A stretch of DNA of 64,000 bases from MPNO01 sp965200535 (GTDB taxonomy: Bacteria; Pseudomonadota; Alphaproteobacteria; MPNO01): assembly GCA_965200535.1 (NCBI GenBank), contig CBDAUF010000001.1, positions 1,674,001 to 1,738,000 on the forward strand, given 5' to 3'. A program made the translations under genes and the position numbers. Below the pieces are notes generated by a model that made no database searches, was not told the origin of the DNA, and saw nothing but the letters and a program-made list of their open reading frames with translations. Within the stretch, counting starts at the first letter, position 1. Each line of letters opens with the position of its first letter. Below, piece after piece: positions 43,957 through 52,808 of this stretch.

Positions 43957-44814
43957 ATGACGATAACCGGAAAGGCCGTTGTCGCCGGGGTGATGGGCTG
44001 GCCCGTCGGCCACTCGCGTTCGCCGATGCTGCACAATTTCTGGCTTGAACGCGCCGGGATCGACGGCGTCTACGTCCCGCTGGCGGTTCCGCCGGACCGT
44101 ATCGAGTCGGCGCTGCGCGCGTTGCCGGCGCTCGGTTTCGCCGGGGTGAATGTCACCATCCCGCACAAGGAAGCCGTCTTCGCCGCCGTCGACGAGGCCG
44201 ACTCCATCGCCCGGCGCATCGGTGCGGTCAATACGGTCTTCGTGCGCCGCGACGGGGCGCTGGCGGGGACCAATACCGACGTGTTCGGTTTCATCGAGGC
44301 CCTGCGCAGCCGGCTCGGCGGCTGGTCGGGCGCGGGCGCAGCGGCGGTGGTGCTGGGCGCCGGCGGCGCCGCCCGGGCGGTGGTCGCGGCGCTGCAGGAC
44401 GAAGGGGCGGGAGAAATCCGGCTGGTCAACCGGACCCGGCCGCGGGCCGATGCGCTCGCCGCTGGCTTCGGCGCGCCGGTCGCCGCGCTCGACTGGGCGG
44501 AGCGGGAGGCGGCGCTCGACGGCGCCGGGCTGCTCGTCAACACCACCGCGCTCGGTATGAACGGCGGGGAGCCGCTCGACATCGCCCTCGACTCCCTGCC
44601 CGTCGGGGCGGTCGTCAACGACATCGTCTACACGCCGCTCGAAACGCCGCTGCTGGCGGCCGCCCGCAAGCGCGGCTGCCGTGCCGTCGACGGTCTGGAG
44701 ATGCTGCTCCACCAGGCGCGGCCGGGCTTCGCCGGCTGGTACGGAGTCGAGCCCTCGGTCGACGATGCCCTGCGCCGGCGCATCGCCGCCGATGTCACGG
44801 CGCCGCCGGCATGA
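43957..44814 (+). CDS. aroE: Shikimate dehydrogenase
   Basis: A 285-residue NADPH-dependent enzyme reducing 3-dehydroshikimate. Shikimate-binding residues are in PVGHSRSPMLHNFW, NVTIPHKEAVF (catalytic Lys) and GAVNTVF; the NADP loop is LGAGGAARAVVAAL with NRTRPRA after it; GLEMLLHQA lies near the end. It starts 4 bp after maf and its stop overlaps coaE (ATGA). Confidence 0.97.
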   Translation: MTITGKAVVAGVMGWPVGHSRSPMLHNFWLERAGIDGVYVPLAVPPDRIESALRALPALGFAGVNVTIPHKEAVFAAVDEADSIARRIGAVNTVFVRRDGALAGTNTDVFGFIEALRSRLGGWSGAGAAAVVLGAGGAARAVVAALQDEGAGEIRLVNRTRPRADALAAGFGAPVAALDWAEREAALDGAGLLVNTTALGMNGGEPLDIALDSLPVGAVVNDIVYTPLETPLLAAARKRGCRAVDGLEMLLHQARPGFAGWYGVEPSVDDALRRRIAADVTAPPA

Positions 44815-45494
44815 TGATCGTCGGGCTGACCGGCTCCATCGGCATGGGCAAGACCACCGCCGCCGGGATGTTCCGCCGGCTCGGCGTGGCGGTCTACGAT
44901 TCCGATGCTGCGGTGCACGGCCTGCTCGCCAGGGGCGGCGCCGCGGTCGCCGATGTGGAAGCGGCGTTTCCCGGCGTCGTCGCGGACGGCGCGGTGGACC
45001 GGGCGGCGCTGCGCCGGCGGGTCTTCTCGGACGCCGCCGCACTGCGCCGTCTCGAGGCGATCGTCCACCCGCGCGTGCGGCGGGTGCAGCAGACGTTCCT
45101 GCGCCGCGCCGCGGCGCGCGGGGAGAGGCTCGTCGTCCTCGATATACCGCTGCTGTTCGAGGTCGGGATGGCGGACCGGTGCGACGCCGTGGTCGTCGTC
45201 ACCGCCCCCGCCTTTCTCCAGCGGTCGCGCGTCCTCGCCCGCCCCGGCATGACCGCGGAGACGCTGGCCGGCATCCTCGCCAACCAGCTTTCCGACGGCG
45301 GTAAACGCCGGCGGGCGTCCTTCGTGGTACAGACAGGCCTCGGGCGCGCCCGCACCTTGCGCCGCCTGAAATCGATCGTCAGACTCCTGTCCCGGCGCCG
45401 CGGCCGGTTCTGGCCGCCGCGCCGCCACATACCGAAGCCGGGCCGCCATGCGCGAAATCGCCCTCGATACCGAGACCACGGGCCTCGATCCTGA
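44811..45494 (+). CDS. coaE: Dephospho-CoA kinase
   Basis: A 227-residue kinase for the last step of CoA synthesis. Walker A is GLTGSIGMGKTTAA, with YDSDAAVH, HPRVRR and the DIPLLFEVGMADRCD segment downstream. The last 40 or so residues are Arg-rich, unlike the family, and run 47 bases into dnaQ in another frame; a shorter functional core is likely. The overlap with aroE at the start (ATGA) fixes the ATG at 44811. Confidence 0.95.
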   Translation: MMIVGLTGSIGMGKTTAAGMFRRLGVAVYDSDAAVHGLLARGGAAVADVEAAFPGVVADGAVDRAALRRRVFSDAAALRRLEAIVHPRVRRVQQTFLRRAAARGERLVVLDIPLLFEVGMADRCDAVVVVTAPAFLQRSRVLARPGMTAETLAGILANQLSDGGKRRRASFVVQTGLGRARTLRRLKSIVRLLSRRRGRFWPPRRHIPKPGRHARNRPRYRDHGPRS

Positions 45495-46116
45495 CAGCGG
45501 CGACCGGATTGTCGAGATCGGCTGCCTCGAACTGGTCAACCACATCCCGTCGGGAGAGACGTTCCACAGCTACGTCAACCCGGAGCGCGACATGCCGGCC
45601 GGGGCGTTCGAGATTCACGGCCTTTCCAAGGAGTTTCTCGCCGACAAGCCGCTGTTCGGGGCCGTGGTCGACGGTCTTCTCCGGTTTCTCGGCGATTCGC
45701 GGCTGGTGATCCACAACGCCCGGTTCGATCTCGGTTTTCTCAACGCCGAGCTGGGCCGCCTCGGCCGCGCGCCGCTCGAGGAAGCCCGTGCAATCGACAC
45801 CGTCGGTCTGGCGCGGCGGAAGTTTCCCGGCGCGCCCGCGAACCTCGACGCCCTGTGTCGGCGTTTCGGGATCGACAACGCGGCGCGGACCAAACACAGC
45901 GCGCTCTACGACGCCGAACTCCTGGCCGCCGTCTACCTCGAATTGGTCGGCGGACGCCAGCCCTCGCTGGTGCTGGCCGCCGCCAGGGAAGAGCGGGAAG
46001 AGGTGCGGGAGGCGCGGCCGGCGCTCGCACCGCGCCGCTTCGTGCCCACGGACGAGGAAAGCGCCGCGCACGAGGCCTTTCTCGGGAAGATCGAGAACCC
46101 GATCTGGTTGCGGTGA
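45448..46116 (+). CDS. dnaQ: DNA polymerase III epsilon subunit (proofreading exonuclease)
   Basis: A 222-residue DEDDh exonuclease that proofreads replication. ExoI is ALDTETTGLDP with the two acidic ligands, ExoII is HNARFDLGFLN, and ExoIII is HSALYDAELLAAVYLEL with the catalytic His and Asp. The C-terminal 40 residues probably tether to the polymerase alpha subunit. It lies at the end of the ppsR-dnaQ operon and converges on secB with a 7-bp gap. Confidence 0.96.
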   Translation: MREIALDTETTGLDPDSGDRIVEIGCLELVNHIPSGETFHSYVNPERDMPAGAFEIHGLSKEFLADKPLFGAVVDGLLRFLGDSRLVIHNARFDLGFLNAELGRLGRAPLEEARAIDTVGLARRKFPGAPANLDALCRRFGIDNAARTKHSALYDAELLAAVYLELVGGRQPSLVLAAAREEREEVREARPALAPRRFVPTDEESAAHEAFLGKIENPIWLR

Positions 46117-46123
46117 CCGCCGG

Positions 46124-46615
46124 TCAGGCGGTGCCCGCCTCCTCTCCCGCAGCGTTGTTCTCCATGTAGAGCGCGGCGAAGTTGATCGGGTCGATCATCA
46201 TCGGCGGGAAGCCGCCGTCGCGGGTCACGTTTGCAACCACGGACCGGGCGAACGGGAACAGGTGGCGCGGCCCCTCGATCATCACCAGGGGCTGGACGTC
46301 GTCCTCCGCAACGTCGCCGACGATGACGATGCCGGCGTAGGTCAGCTCGACGATGAATGCGGTGTTGTCGCCGCTCTGCGCCTCGGCGCGGATGAACAGC
46401 GATACCTCGTAGGCGTCCTCGGCGAGGGACCGGGCGCTGGTGTTGACCTCGACCTCGACCTTGGGGTTCTCGGTCAGCCGCGCCAGCCCCTCGGGGCCGA
46501 GCGGGTTCTCGAACGACAGGTCCTTGATGTACTGCGCCCCGATGGCGAGGGGCGGCCGGGGGGCTGCGGCGCTGCCGTTTTCCTGCGGCTGCGGTACTGC
46601 GGAATCGTCGGCCAT
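46124..46615 (-). CDS. secB: Protein-export chaperone SecB
   Basis: A 163-residue SecB that keeps preproteins unfolded for SecA. Typical segments are QYIKDLSFENP, LGPEGLARLTENPKVEVEVN, VIVGDVAEDDVQPLVMIEGPRHLFPFARS and PPMMIDPINFAALY. The ATG at 46615 diverges from the RidA-like gene across 172 bp, in which a TATAGT (46742-46747) might be the -10 of the RidA-like gene. Confidence 0.97.
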   Translation of the reverse strand: MADDSAVPQPQENGSAAAPRPPLAIGAQYIKDLSFENPLGPEGLARLTENPKVEVEVNTSARSLAEDAYEVSLFIRAEAQSGDNTAFIVELTYAGIVIVGDVAEDDVQPLVMIEGPRHLFPFARSVVANVTRDGGFPPMMIDPINFAALYMENNAAGEEAGTA

Positions 46616-46787
46616 GCACTTCTCCCCGCCCCGCGGCGCCGCTCGGGTTTGGCGGACCGGGGCCCGCGGATCGCAGGGCGCGCTCTAGCACGGATGTCCG
46701 ACCCGTACAAGTTCCCGGCTGGAGACCGCGGGGCGCCCGGCTATAGTCGGAGCGAGCGACCAAGCCGGAACCGGAAAGGACAGCGCC

Positions 46788-47180
46788 ATGCAGAACCGCG
46801 CGATGTACCCCGAAACCATACACCCGCCGATCGGCGCCTACGCACACGCCATCGAGGTTGCCGATTCCGCCAAGGTGATGTTCATCGCCGGCCAGGTCGG
46901 GATCGACATCGACGGCAACGTTCCCGCCGATTTCACTGCGCAGGCGGAGCTCGCCTGGCAGAACCTCGTGGCGATCCTCGAATTCAACGGCATGCGGATG
47001 AAGGATGCGGTCAAGATCACCCATTTCCTGACCGACCCGGCCAACCTGCCCGCCTACCACGCCGTGCGCAGCAAGTATCTCGGCGAGGAACGGCCGGCCT
47101 CGACGCTGCTGATCGTCGCCGGCCTCGCCCGGCCGGACCTTCTGGTCGAGGTCGAGATGGTGGCCGCGATCCAGCGCTAG
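46788..47180 (+). CDS. RidA-family protein lacking the canonical Arg
   Basis: A 130-residue RidA-fold protein (VMFIAGQVGIDIDG, VAILEFNGMRMKD, AVKITHFLTDP, ending LLVEVEMVAAIQR). The place of E. coli RidA Arg105 reads RPASTLLIVAGLARP, with Ser at the key site, so classic 2-aminoacrylate deaminase activity is doubtful. It precedes the metZ riboswitch on the same strand. An in-frame internal ATG at 46803 is an alternative start; 46788 follows GGAAAGGA and is preferred. Confidence 0.9.
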   Translation: MQNRAMYPETIHPPIGAYAHAIEVADSAKVMFIAGQVGIDIDGNVPADFTAQAELAWQNLVAILEFNGMRMKDAVKITHFLTDPANLPAYHAVRSKYLGEERPASTLLIVAGLARPDLLVEVEMVAAIQR

Positions 47181-47198
47181 CCGGGCATTCGAGCAGGC

Positions 47199-47226
47199 TT
47201 GACTGAACCCTGCGGATCGATAGCAT
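47199..47226 (+). promoter_or_regulatory. Promoter of the metZ riboswitch transcript
   Basis: A -35-like TTGACT (47199-47204) and a -10-like TAGCAT (47221-47226) are 16 bp apart. Transcription would start near 47233, right at the beginning of the SAM-II aptamer, which supports both calls. Confidence 0.6.
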
Positions 47227-47232
47227 CGGACA

Positions 47233-47291
47233 CCGTGGTGATTTGGCCCGACCGGCTTGCGGCCACGTGAAACAATCAGCTAAAAGGTCGG
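47233..47291 (+). promoter_or_regulatory. SAM-II riboswitch (metA-leader type)
   Basis: The conserved SAM-II core is present: CGTGG (47235-47239) pairs with CCACG (47263-47267) as P1, followed by the characteristic GTGATTTGG loop, CTTGC, GTGAAACAATCAGCTAAAAGG. The pseudoknot P2 is CCGACC (47248-47253) with GGTCGG (47286-47291), six perfect pairs. SAM-II binds S-adenosylmethionine and turns off methionine synthesis genes in Alphaproteobacteria; metZ follows directly. Confidence 0.92.
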
Positions 47292-47301
47292 AGGCGCGAA
47301 A

Positions 47302-47329
47302 CCCCCGACTGCCCGGTCGGGGGTTTTGT
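47302..47329 (+). terminator. Intrinsic terminator controlled by the SAM-II riboswitch
   Basis: CCCCCGAC (47302-47309) and GTCGGGGG (47316-47323) form an 8-bp GC stem with a 6-base loop, followed by TTTTGT (47324-47329). The 3' strand of the riboswitch pseudoknot, GGTCGG, can instead pair with CCGACT in the left arm, so pseudoknot and antiterminator exclude each other: SAM bound favours termination. The metZ start codon lies 23 bp downstream. Confidence 0.85.
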
Positions 47330-47351
47330 CTTGTGCGCGGGAGAGAGCACG

Positions 47352-48548
47352 ATGGACGGTCGCGCCCGGGAACAGGCAGGCTGGAGGCCGCGGACCAGGC
47401 TGGTGCGCGGCGGGCTGGAACGGTCGCCGTTCCGCGAGACGTCGGAGGCGATCTACGCCACCTCCGGTTTCGTCTACGCCGACGCCCGGGAGGCCGAGGA
47501 TGCGTTCGCCAACCGGGTCGACCGGTACATATACTCGCGCTACGACAACCCGACGGTCGCCACCTTCGAGGAGCGGCTGCGGCTGATCGAGGGCGCCGAG
47601 GCGTGCCGCGCGACGGCCTCCGGTATGGCGGCGGTCTTCGCTGCGCTCGCCTGCATGGTGCAGGCAGGCGAGCGCGTCGTCGGCGCGCGCGCTCTGTTCG
47701 GCTCGTGCCTCTACATCCTGACCGACATCCTGCCCCGGCTGGGGGTGGAAACGGCCATCGTCGACAGCCCCGATCTCGCCGCGTGGCGGGCCGCTCTGGA
47801 CCGGCCGACCCGGGCGGTGTTCCTCGAATCGCCGTCCAATCCCGGCCTCGACATCTTCGACATCCGGGCGATCTCGGCGCTGGCGCACGATGTCGGGGCG
47901 GAGGTGATCGTCGATAACGTCTTCGCCACGCCCCTGCTGCAGCGCCCGCTTGAACTCGGCGCCGATATCGTCGTCTATTCGGCGACCAAACACATCGACG
48001 GTCAGGGCCGCTGCCTCGGCGGCGCCGTTCTCGGCAGCGACGCCTACTGTTCGGGGCCGCTCAAGACATTCATGCGCCATACCGGGCCGACGATGAGCGC
48101 GTTCAACGCCTGGGTGCTGCTCAAGGGGCTGGAGACGCTGGACCTCCGTATCCGCCAGCACTGCCGGTCGGCGCACCTGATCGCCTCCGCGCTGGCGCAA
48201 CGCGGCGACCTCGAGCGGGTGCTCTATCCCGGCCTCGAAAGCCATCCGCAGCACGCGCTGGCCAAGGCGCAGATGGCGGATTTCGGCAGCGTCGTCGCCA
48301 TCGACATCGCCGGCGGCAAGGAGCGCGCCTTCCGCTTCATGGATGCGCTCCGGCTGATCGATATCTCCAACAACCTCGGCGACACCAAGAGCCTCGCGAC
48401 CCATCCGGCGACCACCACCCACCAGCGCTTGTCCCCCGAGGAGCGCGGGTGCCTCGGCATCACCGACGGGCTGGTGCGGGTTTCCGTCGGCCTCGAGGAC
48501 GAACGGGATCTGCTCGACGATATCGTCCGCGCCCTCGACGGTGCATGA
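47352..48548 (+). CDS. metZ: O-succinylhomoserine sulfhydrylase
   Basis: A 398-residue PLP-dependent enzyme of the Cys/Met metabolism family making homocysteine from O-succinylhomoserine and sulfide. It shows RGGLERSPFRETSEAIYATSGFVY, SRYDNPTVATFEERL, TASGMAAVFAAL, the PLP-binding SATKHIDGQGRCLGG (Lys in TKHIDGQ), and SLATHPATTTHQRL. ATG 47352 follows GGGAGAGAG; an upstream in-frame start at 47331 lies inside the terminator tail and is unlikely. Controlled by the SAM-II switch, so it is the trans-sulfuration-independent route to methionine. Confidence 0.97.
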   Translation: MDGRAREQAGWRPRTRLVRGGLERSPFRETSEAIYATSGFVYADAREAEDAFANRVDRYIYSRYDNPTVATFEERLRLIEGAEACRATASGMAAVFAALACMVQAGERVVGARALFGSCLYILTDILPRLGVETAIVDSPDLAAWRAALDRPTRAVFLESPSNPGLDIFDIRAISALAHDVGAEVIVDNVFATPLLQRPLELGADIVVYSATKHIDGQGRCLGGAVLGSDAYCSGPLKTFMRHTGPTMSAFNAWVLLKGLETLDLRIRQHCRSAHLIASALAQRGDLERVLYPGLESHPQHALAKAQMADFGSVVAIDIAGGKERAFRFMDALRLIDISNNLGDTKSLATHPATTTHQRLSPEERGCLGITDGLVRVSVGLEDERDLLDDIVRALDGA

Positions 48549-48665
48549 CCGGCCCGGCGCCGTCGCCGGCGCAAGATTGACCCCCCGACCGATCGCCTTA
48601 CACTGGCCCGGCCGCACCGCGCCGGGGCCGGGGGCGGACGGGCCCCGGACGGCGAGGGAGAACCC

Positions 48666-49058
48666 ATGTACACAGCCATCACCAAGGCGATCCGCGTTTC
48701 CGTCGAGCCCGTCTATCTCGACCAGCAGTCCTCGCCCGCCGAGGACCGCTATGTCTGGGCCTATCACGTCAAGATCAGCAACGAGGGGTCGGCGACGGTG
48801 CAGCTTCTGACCCGCCACTGGCGGATTACCGACGGGCTCGGCCGGTTGCAGGAGGTGCGCGGCGCCGGCGTCGTCGGCGAGCAGCCGGTGCTTGCGCCGG
48901 GCGAAACCTACGAATACACCTCGGGCACGCCGCTGCCCACGCCGTCCGGGATCATGCTCGGCAGCTACGGCATGCGGCGCGAGGACGGGGAGCGCTTCGA
49001 CATCGAGATTCCGGCCTTCTCGCTCGACAGCCCCCACGAGATCAAGCAGGTCAACTAG
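48666..49058 (+). CDS. apaG: ApaG protein
   Basis: A 130-residue ApaG of fibronectin-type III-like beta fold (opening AIRVSVEPVYLDQQSSPAEDRYVW, then RHWRITDGLG, VRGAGVVGEQPVLAPGETYEYTSGTPLPTPSG and PAFSLDSPH). ApaG is linked to Mg/Co homeostasis and binds pyrophosphate-containing compounds; its function is not settled. ATG 48666 follows GGCGAGGGAGAA. Confidence 0.95.
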   Translation: MYTAITKAIRVSVEPVYLDQQSSPAEDRYVWAYHVKISNEGSATVQLLTRHWRITDGLGRLQEVRGAGVVGEQPVLAPGETYEYTSGTPLPTPSGIMLGSYGMRREDGERFDIEIPAFSLDSPHEIKQVN

Positions 49059-49114
49059 GCCGCGCGGCGCGGCGCGCGTGCGGACCCGGAGCGACCGGCA
49101 TCAACGGAAAGCGC

Positions 49115-49759
49115 ATGGCAGTGTCCACATACCGAAGTCCGCTCACCCCGGTCGAACCGGAGTTCCGCAGCCCGACCTCCGACGAGGCCGAGGAGGCGGT
49201 CCGCACCCTGATCCGCTGGGCCGGCGACGATCCTGGGCGCGAGGGGCTGACCGAGACCCCGGCCCGGGTGGCGCGCGCGTTCGGCGAATGGTTCGCCGGC
49301 TACCGCGAGAATCCGGCGGAGATCCTTGCCAAGACGTTCGAGGAGACCGACGGTTACGACGAGATGGTGGTGCTGCGCGACATCCGCTTCACCTCCCATT
49401 GCGAACACCATATTGCGCCGATCATCGGCCGCGCCCATATCGGCTACCTGCCGGTGCGGCGGGTGGTCGGCATCTCCAAACTCGCCCGGCTGGTCGAGGT
49501 CTATGCCAGACGGCTGCAGATCCAGGAGAAGATGACCGCGCAGATCGCCAATACGATCAACGACATCCTGCAGCCCGAGGGCGCCGCCGTGGTGATCGAG
49601 GCGACCCACCAGTGCATGACGACGCGCGGCGTCGACAAGCCCGGCTCGTCGTTGATCACCAGCCACATGACCGGCGCGTTCCGCAGCGACGCCTCGACCC
49701 GGCGCGAGTTCCTGTCCGCCATCGGCAACCCCAAGGCCGGGCAGGCCTGGTCGGCATAG
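49115..49759 (+). CDS. folE: GTP cyclohydrolase I
   Basis: A 214-residue enzyme for the first step of tetrahydrofolate synthesis. The zinc-site residues are in SHCEHHIAPIIGRAHIGYLP and ATHQCMTTRG, and the substrate-binding part is VVGISKLARLVEVYARRLQIQE. Length and motifs are normal for homodecameric type IA. ATG 49115 is a good family start. No other folate gene is nearby. Confidence 0.97.
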   Translation: MAVSTYRSPLTPVEPEFRSPTSDEAEEAVRTLIRWAGDDPGREGLTETPARVARAFGEWFAGYRENPAEILAKTFEETDGYDEMVVLRDIRFTSHCEHHIAPIIGRAHIGYLPVRRVVGISKLARLVEVYARRLQIQEKMTAQIANTINDILQPEGAAVVIEATHQCMTTRGVDKPGSSLITSHMTGAFRSDASTRREFLSAIGNPKAGQAWSA

Positions 49760-49831
49760 ACCGGCGGCGCGCCGGCCCGACCCGCCGGCAACGCGGCGCG
49801 CCGGGGGCACGCCGCAAACAGGGACGATGAC

Positions 49832-51280
49832 GTGGTCGATTTCCGCCCCATCTCCTTCGTTGTCGGGCTCCTGCTGACCACGCTCGCCATCGCCATGCTG
49901 GTGCCGATGGCCGCCGACCTCGTCGACGGGCACGACGACTGGAAGGTCTTCGGCGCCTCGGGCGGCTTCACCCTGTTCATCGGCGTCGCCATGGTGCTGA
50001 CATCGCGCGCGCCGCGCTTCACGCTCAATATCCGCCAAGCATTCCTGCTCACCGCCGGAAGCTGGCTGGTGCTCACGGCCTTCGCCGCAATCCCTTTCAG
50101 CTTCGCCGAGATCGCCCTCAGCTACACCGACGCCTTCTTCGAGGCGATGTCGGGGATCACCACCACGGGTTCGACGGTGATCGTCGGGCTCGACGATACC
50201 CCGTCGGGGATCCTGCTGTGGCGCGCCCTCCTCCAGTGGCTCGGGGGGATCGGCATCATCGTCATGGCGGTCGCCATCCTGCCGATGCTCCAGATCGGCG
50301 GCATGCAGCTCTTCCACACCGAGTCCTCCGACCGCTCCGACAAGGTGATGCCGCGGATGACCCAGATCGCATCCGGCATCGGCCTCACCTATCTCGGCCT
50401 GACGATCGCCTGCGCGGTGCTGCTCATCGCGGTCGGCGTCGGCGCGTTCGACGCCATCGTGCACGCCATGACGACGATCGCCACCGGCGGGTTCTCGACC
50501 TCCGACTCCTCGATCGCCGGGTTCGGCAACGCCGCCGCCGAAAGCATCATCATCCTGTTCATGATCGTGGGTTCTCTGCCTTTCGTCCTCTACCTGCGGG
50601 CGATGACCGGCCGGCCGGGGGCGCTGTTCCGCGACATCCAGGTGCGCGCATTTCTCGCCATCGTCCTGATCATCGTCGCGGTGGTGGCGTTCTGGCGCGC
50701 CCACTGGGGCGGGGTGGCGTTTCTCGACGCGCTGCGGAGCGCCGCCTTCAACGTCGTCTCGGTGATCACCGGGACCGGCTACAGCACCGCTGCCTACGAC
50801 GGCTGGGGCGCGTTCGCGGTGGCGACGTTCTTCTTCATCATGTTCATCGGCGGCTGCGCCGGCTCCACCACGTGCGGGATCAAGGTGTTCCGCTTCCAGG
50901 TGCTCTACGTCACCGCCCAGGCGCAGATGCGCCGGCTGATACAGCCGCACGGGGTGTTCGTGCCGCACTTCAACCGGCGCCCGATCGACCAGGACGTGGC
51001 CAGTTCGGTGATGAGCTTCTTCTTCCTGTTCGTCGCCACCTACGGGGCGCTGGCGCTGGCCCTCGGCGCGCTCGGCCTCGATTTTCTCACCGCGGTCTCC
51101 GGCGCGGCCACGGCGATCTGCAATGTCGGCCCGGCGCTCGGCGAGACCATCGGTCCGGCGGGGACGTTCGCGCCGCTTCCCGACGCCGCCAAGTGGGTCC
51201 TTGCGGCCGGAATGTTGCTCGGCCGCCTGGAGCTGTTTACCATCCTGGTGCTGTTCACGCCGTCCTTCTGGAGGGGGTAG
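49832..51280 (+). CDS. trkH: Potassium uptake protein TrkH family
   Basis: A 482-residue membrane subunit of a K+ transporter (SKT superfamily). Four pore repeats can be recognised: GITTTGSTVI in the first, MTTIATGGFSTSD in the second, ITGTGYSTA in the third, and TAICNVGPALGETIGPAG in the fourth; about ten membrane helices. It would act with a TrkA not seen here. GTG 49832 follows GGGACGATGAC. argE starts 4 bp downstream of its stop. Confidence 0.94.
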   Translation: MVDFRPISFVVGLLLTTLAIAMLVPMAADLVDGHDDWKVFGASGGFTLFIGVAMVLTSRAPRFTLNIRQAFLLTAGSWLVLTAFAAIPFSFAEIALSYTDAFFEAMSGITTTGSTVIVGLDDTPSGILLWRALLQWLGGIGIIVMAVAILPMLQIGGMQLFHTESSDRSDKVMPRMTQIASGIGLTYLGLTIACAVLLIAVGVGAFDAIVHAMTTIATGGFSTSDSSIAGFGNAAAESIIILFMIVGSLPFVLYLRAMTGRPGALFRDIQVRAFLAIVLIIVAVVAFWRAHWGGVAFLDALRSAAFNVVSVITGTGYSTAAYDGWGAFAVATFFFIMFIGGCAGSTTCGIKVFRFQVLYVTAQAQMRRLIQPHGVFVPHFNRRPIDQDVASSVMSFFFLFVATYGALALALGALGLDFLTAVSGAATAICNVGPALGETIGPAGTFAPLPDAAKWVLAAGMLLGRLELFTILVLFTPSFWRG

Positions 51281-51283
51281 AGC

Positions 51284-52462
51284 GTGCCCGCCACACGCCG
51301 CGCCGGTCGGGACGGGATGACCGCGGTCGAGGCCATCGACTGGCTGGTCGGCTTCGATACCACCTCCGCCAAGCCCAACAGGCCCCTGATCGACGCGGTG
51401 GCGGACTATCTCTCCCGCCACGGCGCCGTGGTCCGCCCGATACCCGACGAGACCGGCGATAAGGCCAACCTGTTCGCAACCTTCGGCCCGCCCGGGCCCG
51501 GCGGGATCGTGCTGTCGGGCCATTCCGACGTCGTCCCCGTGGACGGCCAGCCGTGGACCAGCGACCCGTTCTCCTTGGTCCGGCGCGACGGCAGGCTTTA
51601 CGGCCGCGGCACCGCCGATATGAAGGGGTTCATCGGCTGCGTGCTGGCGCTTGCGCCCGACCTGGGCGCCGCCGCCCTGGCCCGCCCGATCCACATCGTG
51701 CTGTCCCACGACGAGGAGGTTGGCTGCATCGGGGTGCGCTCCCTGATCGCGCTGATCGGCAGCGAACTGCCGAGGCCCGCCTTCGCCATCGTCGGCGAGC
51801 CCACCGGAATGCGGGTGGTCAACGCCCACAAGGGAATCTCGCAGCAGCATACCGAGGTGTTCGGCCGCGACGGCCATTCGAGCCGCCCGGCCGCCGGGGT
51901 CAACGCGATCCTGTTCGCCGCGGAATATATCCGCCGGATCGAGGCGGTCATCGACTCGCTGCCGCGCGGCGGGATCGCCGGATCCTTCGACCCGCCGGGC
52001 ACGACATTCAACGTCGGCAGGATCGGCGGCGGCTCGGCGGTCAACATCATCGCCCGGCACTGCGATTTCCGCTGGGAGATGCGCCCGACGCCCGACGTCG
52101 ATCCCGCCGAGGTTCTCGCCCGTCTGGACGGGTTCGCGAACGACGCGCTGGTGCCGCGCATGCGGGCCGTCGATCCGGCGGCCCGCATCGAGACCACGGT
52201 CGATATCACCGCGCCGACGCTCGGGCCGCTGCCGGGTTCCGAAGCCGAGGCGTTCGCGCTCCGCCTCACCGGCCAGAACGAGGCGTCGACCGCGCCCTAT
52301 GTCTGCGAGGCCGGGCTGTTCGCCGAAGCCGGCGTGCCGTCCATCGTCTGCGGCCCCGGCAGGGTCGCCCAGGCGCACCAGCCGGACGAGTTCGTGAGGC
52401 TGGAGGAGATCGCTGCGTGCAGCGCCTTTCTCGAACGCCTGGTCGCCGCGGCCGGCGCCTGA
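51284..52462 (+). CDS. argE: Acetylornithine deacetylase (M20 family)
   Basis: A 392-residue zinc peptidase-family enzyme removing acetyl from N-acetylornithine. Metal ligands are in SGHSDVVPVDGQPW (His, Asp), GRGTADMKGF (bridging Asp), SHDEEVGCIG (Glu-Glu), and IVGEPTGMRV; the dimerisation segment GRDGHSSRPAAGVNAI is intact. The start is GTG 51284, with an in-frame ATG at 51317 as alternative. It sits next to the argD-argF operon, which is convergent, so arginine genes cluster here. Confidence 0.93.
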   Translation: MPATRRAGRDGMTAVEAIDWLVGFDTTSAKPNRPLIDAVADYLSRHGAVVRPIPDETGDKANLFATFGPPGPGGIVLSGHSDVVPVDGQPWTSDPFSLVRRDGRLYGRGTADMKGFIGCVLALAPDLGAAALARPIHIVLSHDEEVGCIGVRSLIALIGSELPRPAFAIVGEPTGMRVVNAHKGISQQHTEVFGRDGHSSRPAAGVNAILFAAEYIRRIEAVIDSLPRGGIAGSFDPPGTTFNVGRIGGGSAVNIIARHCDFRWEMRPTPDVDPAEVLARLDGFANDALVPRMRAVDPAARIETTVDITAPTLGPLPGSEAEAFALRLTGQNEASTAPYVCEAGLFAEAGVPSIVCGPGRVAQAHQPDEFVRLEEIAACSAFLERLVAAAGA

Positions 52463-52483
52463 ACCGGGCGCGCGGCGGCGGGA

Positions 52484-52808
52484 TTACCGGAGGAACGCCG
52501 CCAGGCTCTTTTTCATCTGGCGTTCGAGAACCCGGTCGATGGCCCGCATCATCGCCTCGGTCATGCGATACCATTCCCGCTCGCGGTCGTTGAACGTGAT
52601 GTCCTCCGGCACCGTGTGCGACCGGCGGGCGGTCGCCGGCCGGTAGGCGTCGACGATGTCGATCCTTCTCCGAGAGGCGGATCGGCGGGCTGTCGGCGAA
52701 ACGGATCTCGGAGAAGGACGGGATCGGCGGCGGGGCGAGGCACGCGGCGAGGGCGGCCGCGGCCAGCAGCGCCCCCAGCCGCCCTGCGGTGCGCGCCGAA
52801 CAACGCAC
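52484..52808 (-). pseudogene. Small lipoprotein gene with a one-base frameshift
   Basis: From GTG 52808 the frame encodes a clear lipoprotein signal (RTAGRLGALLAAAALAAC, lipobox LAAC) and then FSEIRFADSPPIRLS, which resembles alphaproteobacterial hslO-linked lipoproteins. At 52664-52665 the plus strand has a CC (GG on the coding strand) where removal of one base gives an uninterrupted R-L-S-E-K-I-D-I-V-D-A-Y reading that runs to the TAA at 52484 (VPEDITFNDREREWYRM, ending MKKSLAAFLR). The repaired protein would have about 107 residues. The break may be real or an assembly error. Confidence 0.7.
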
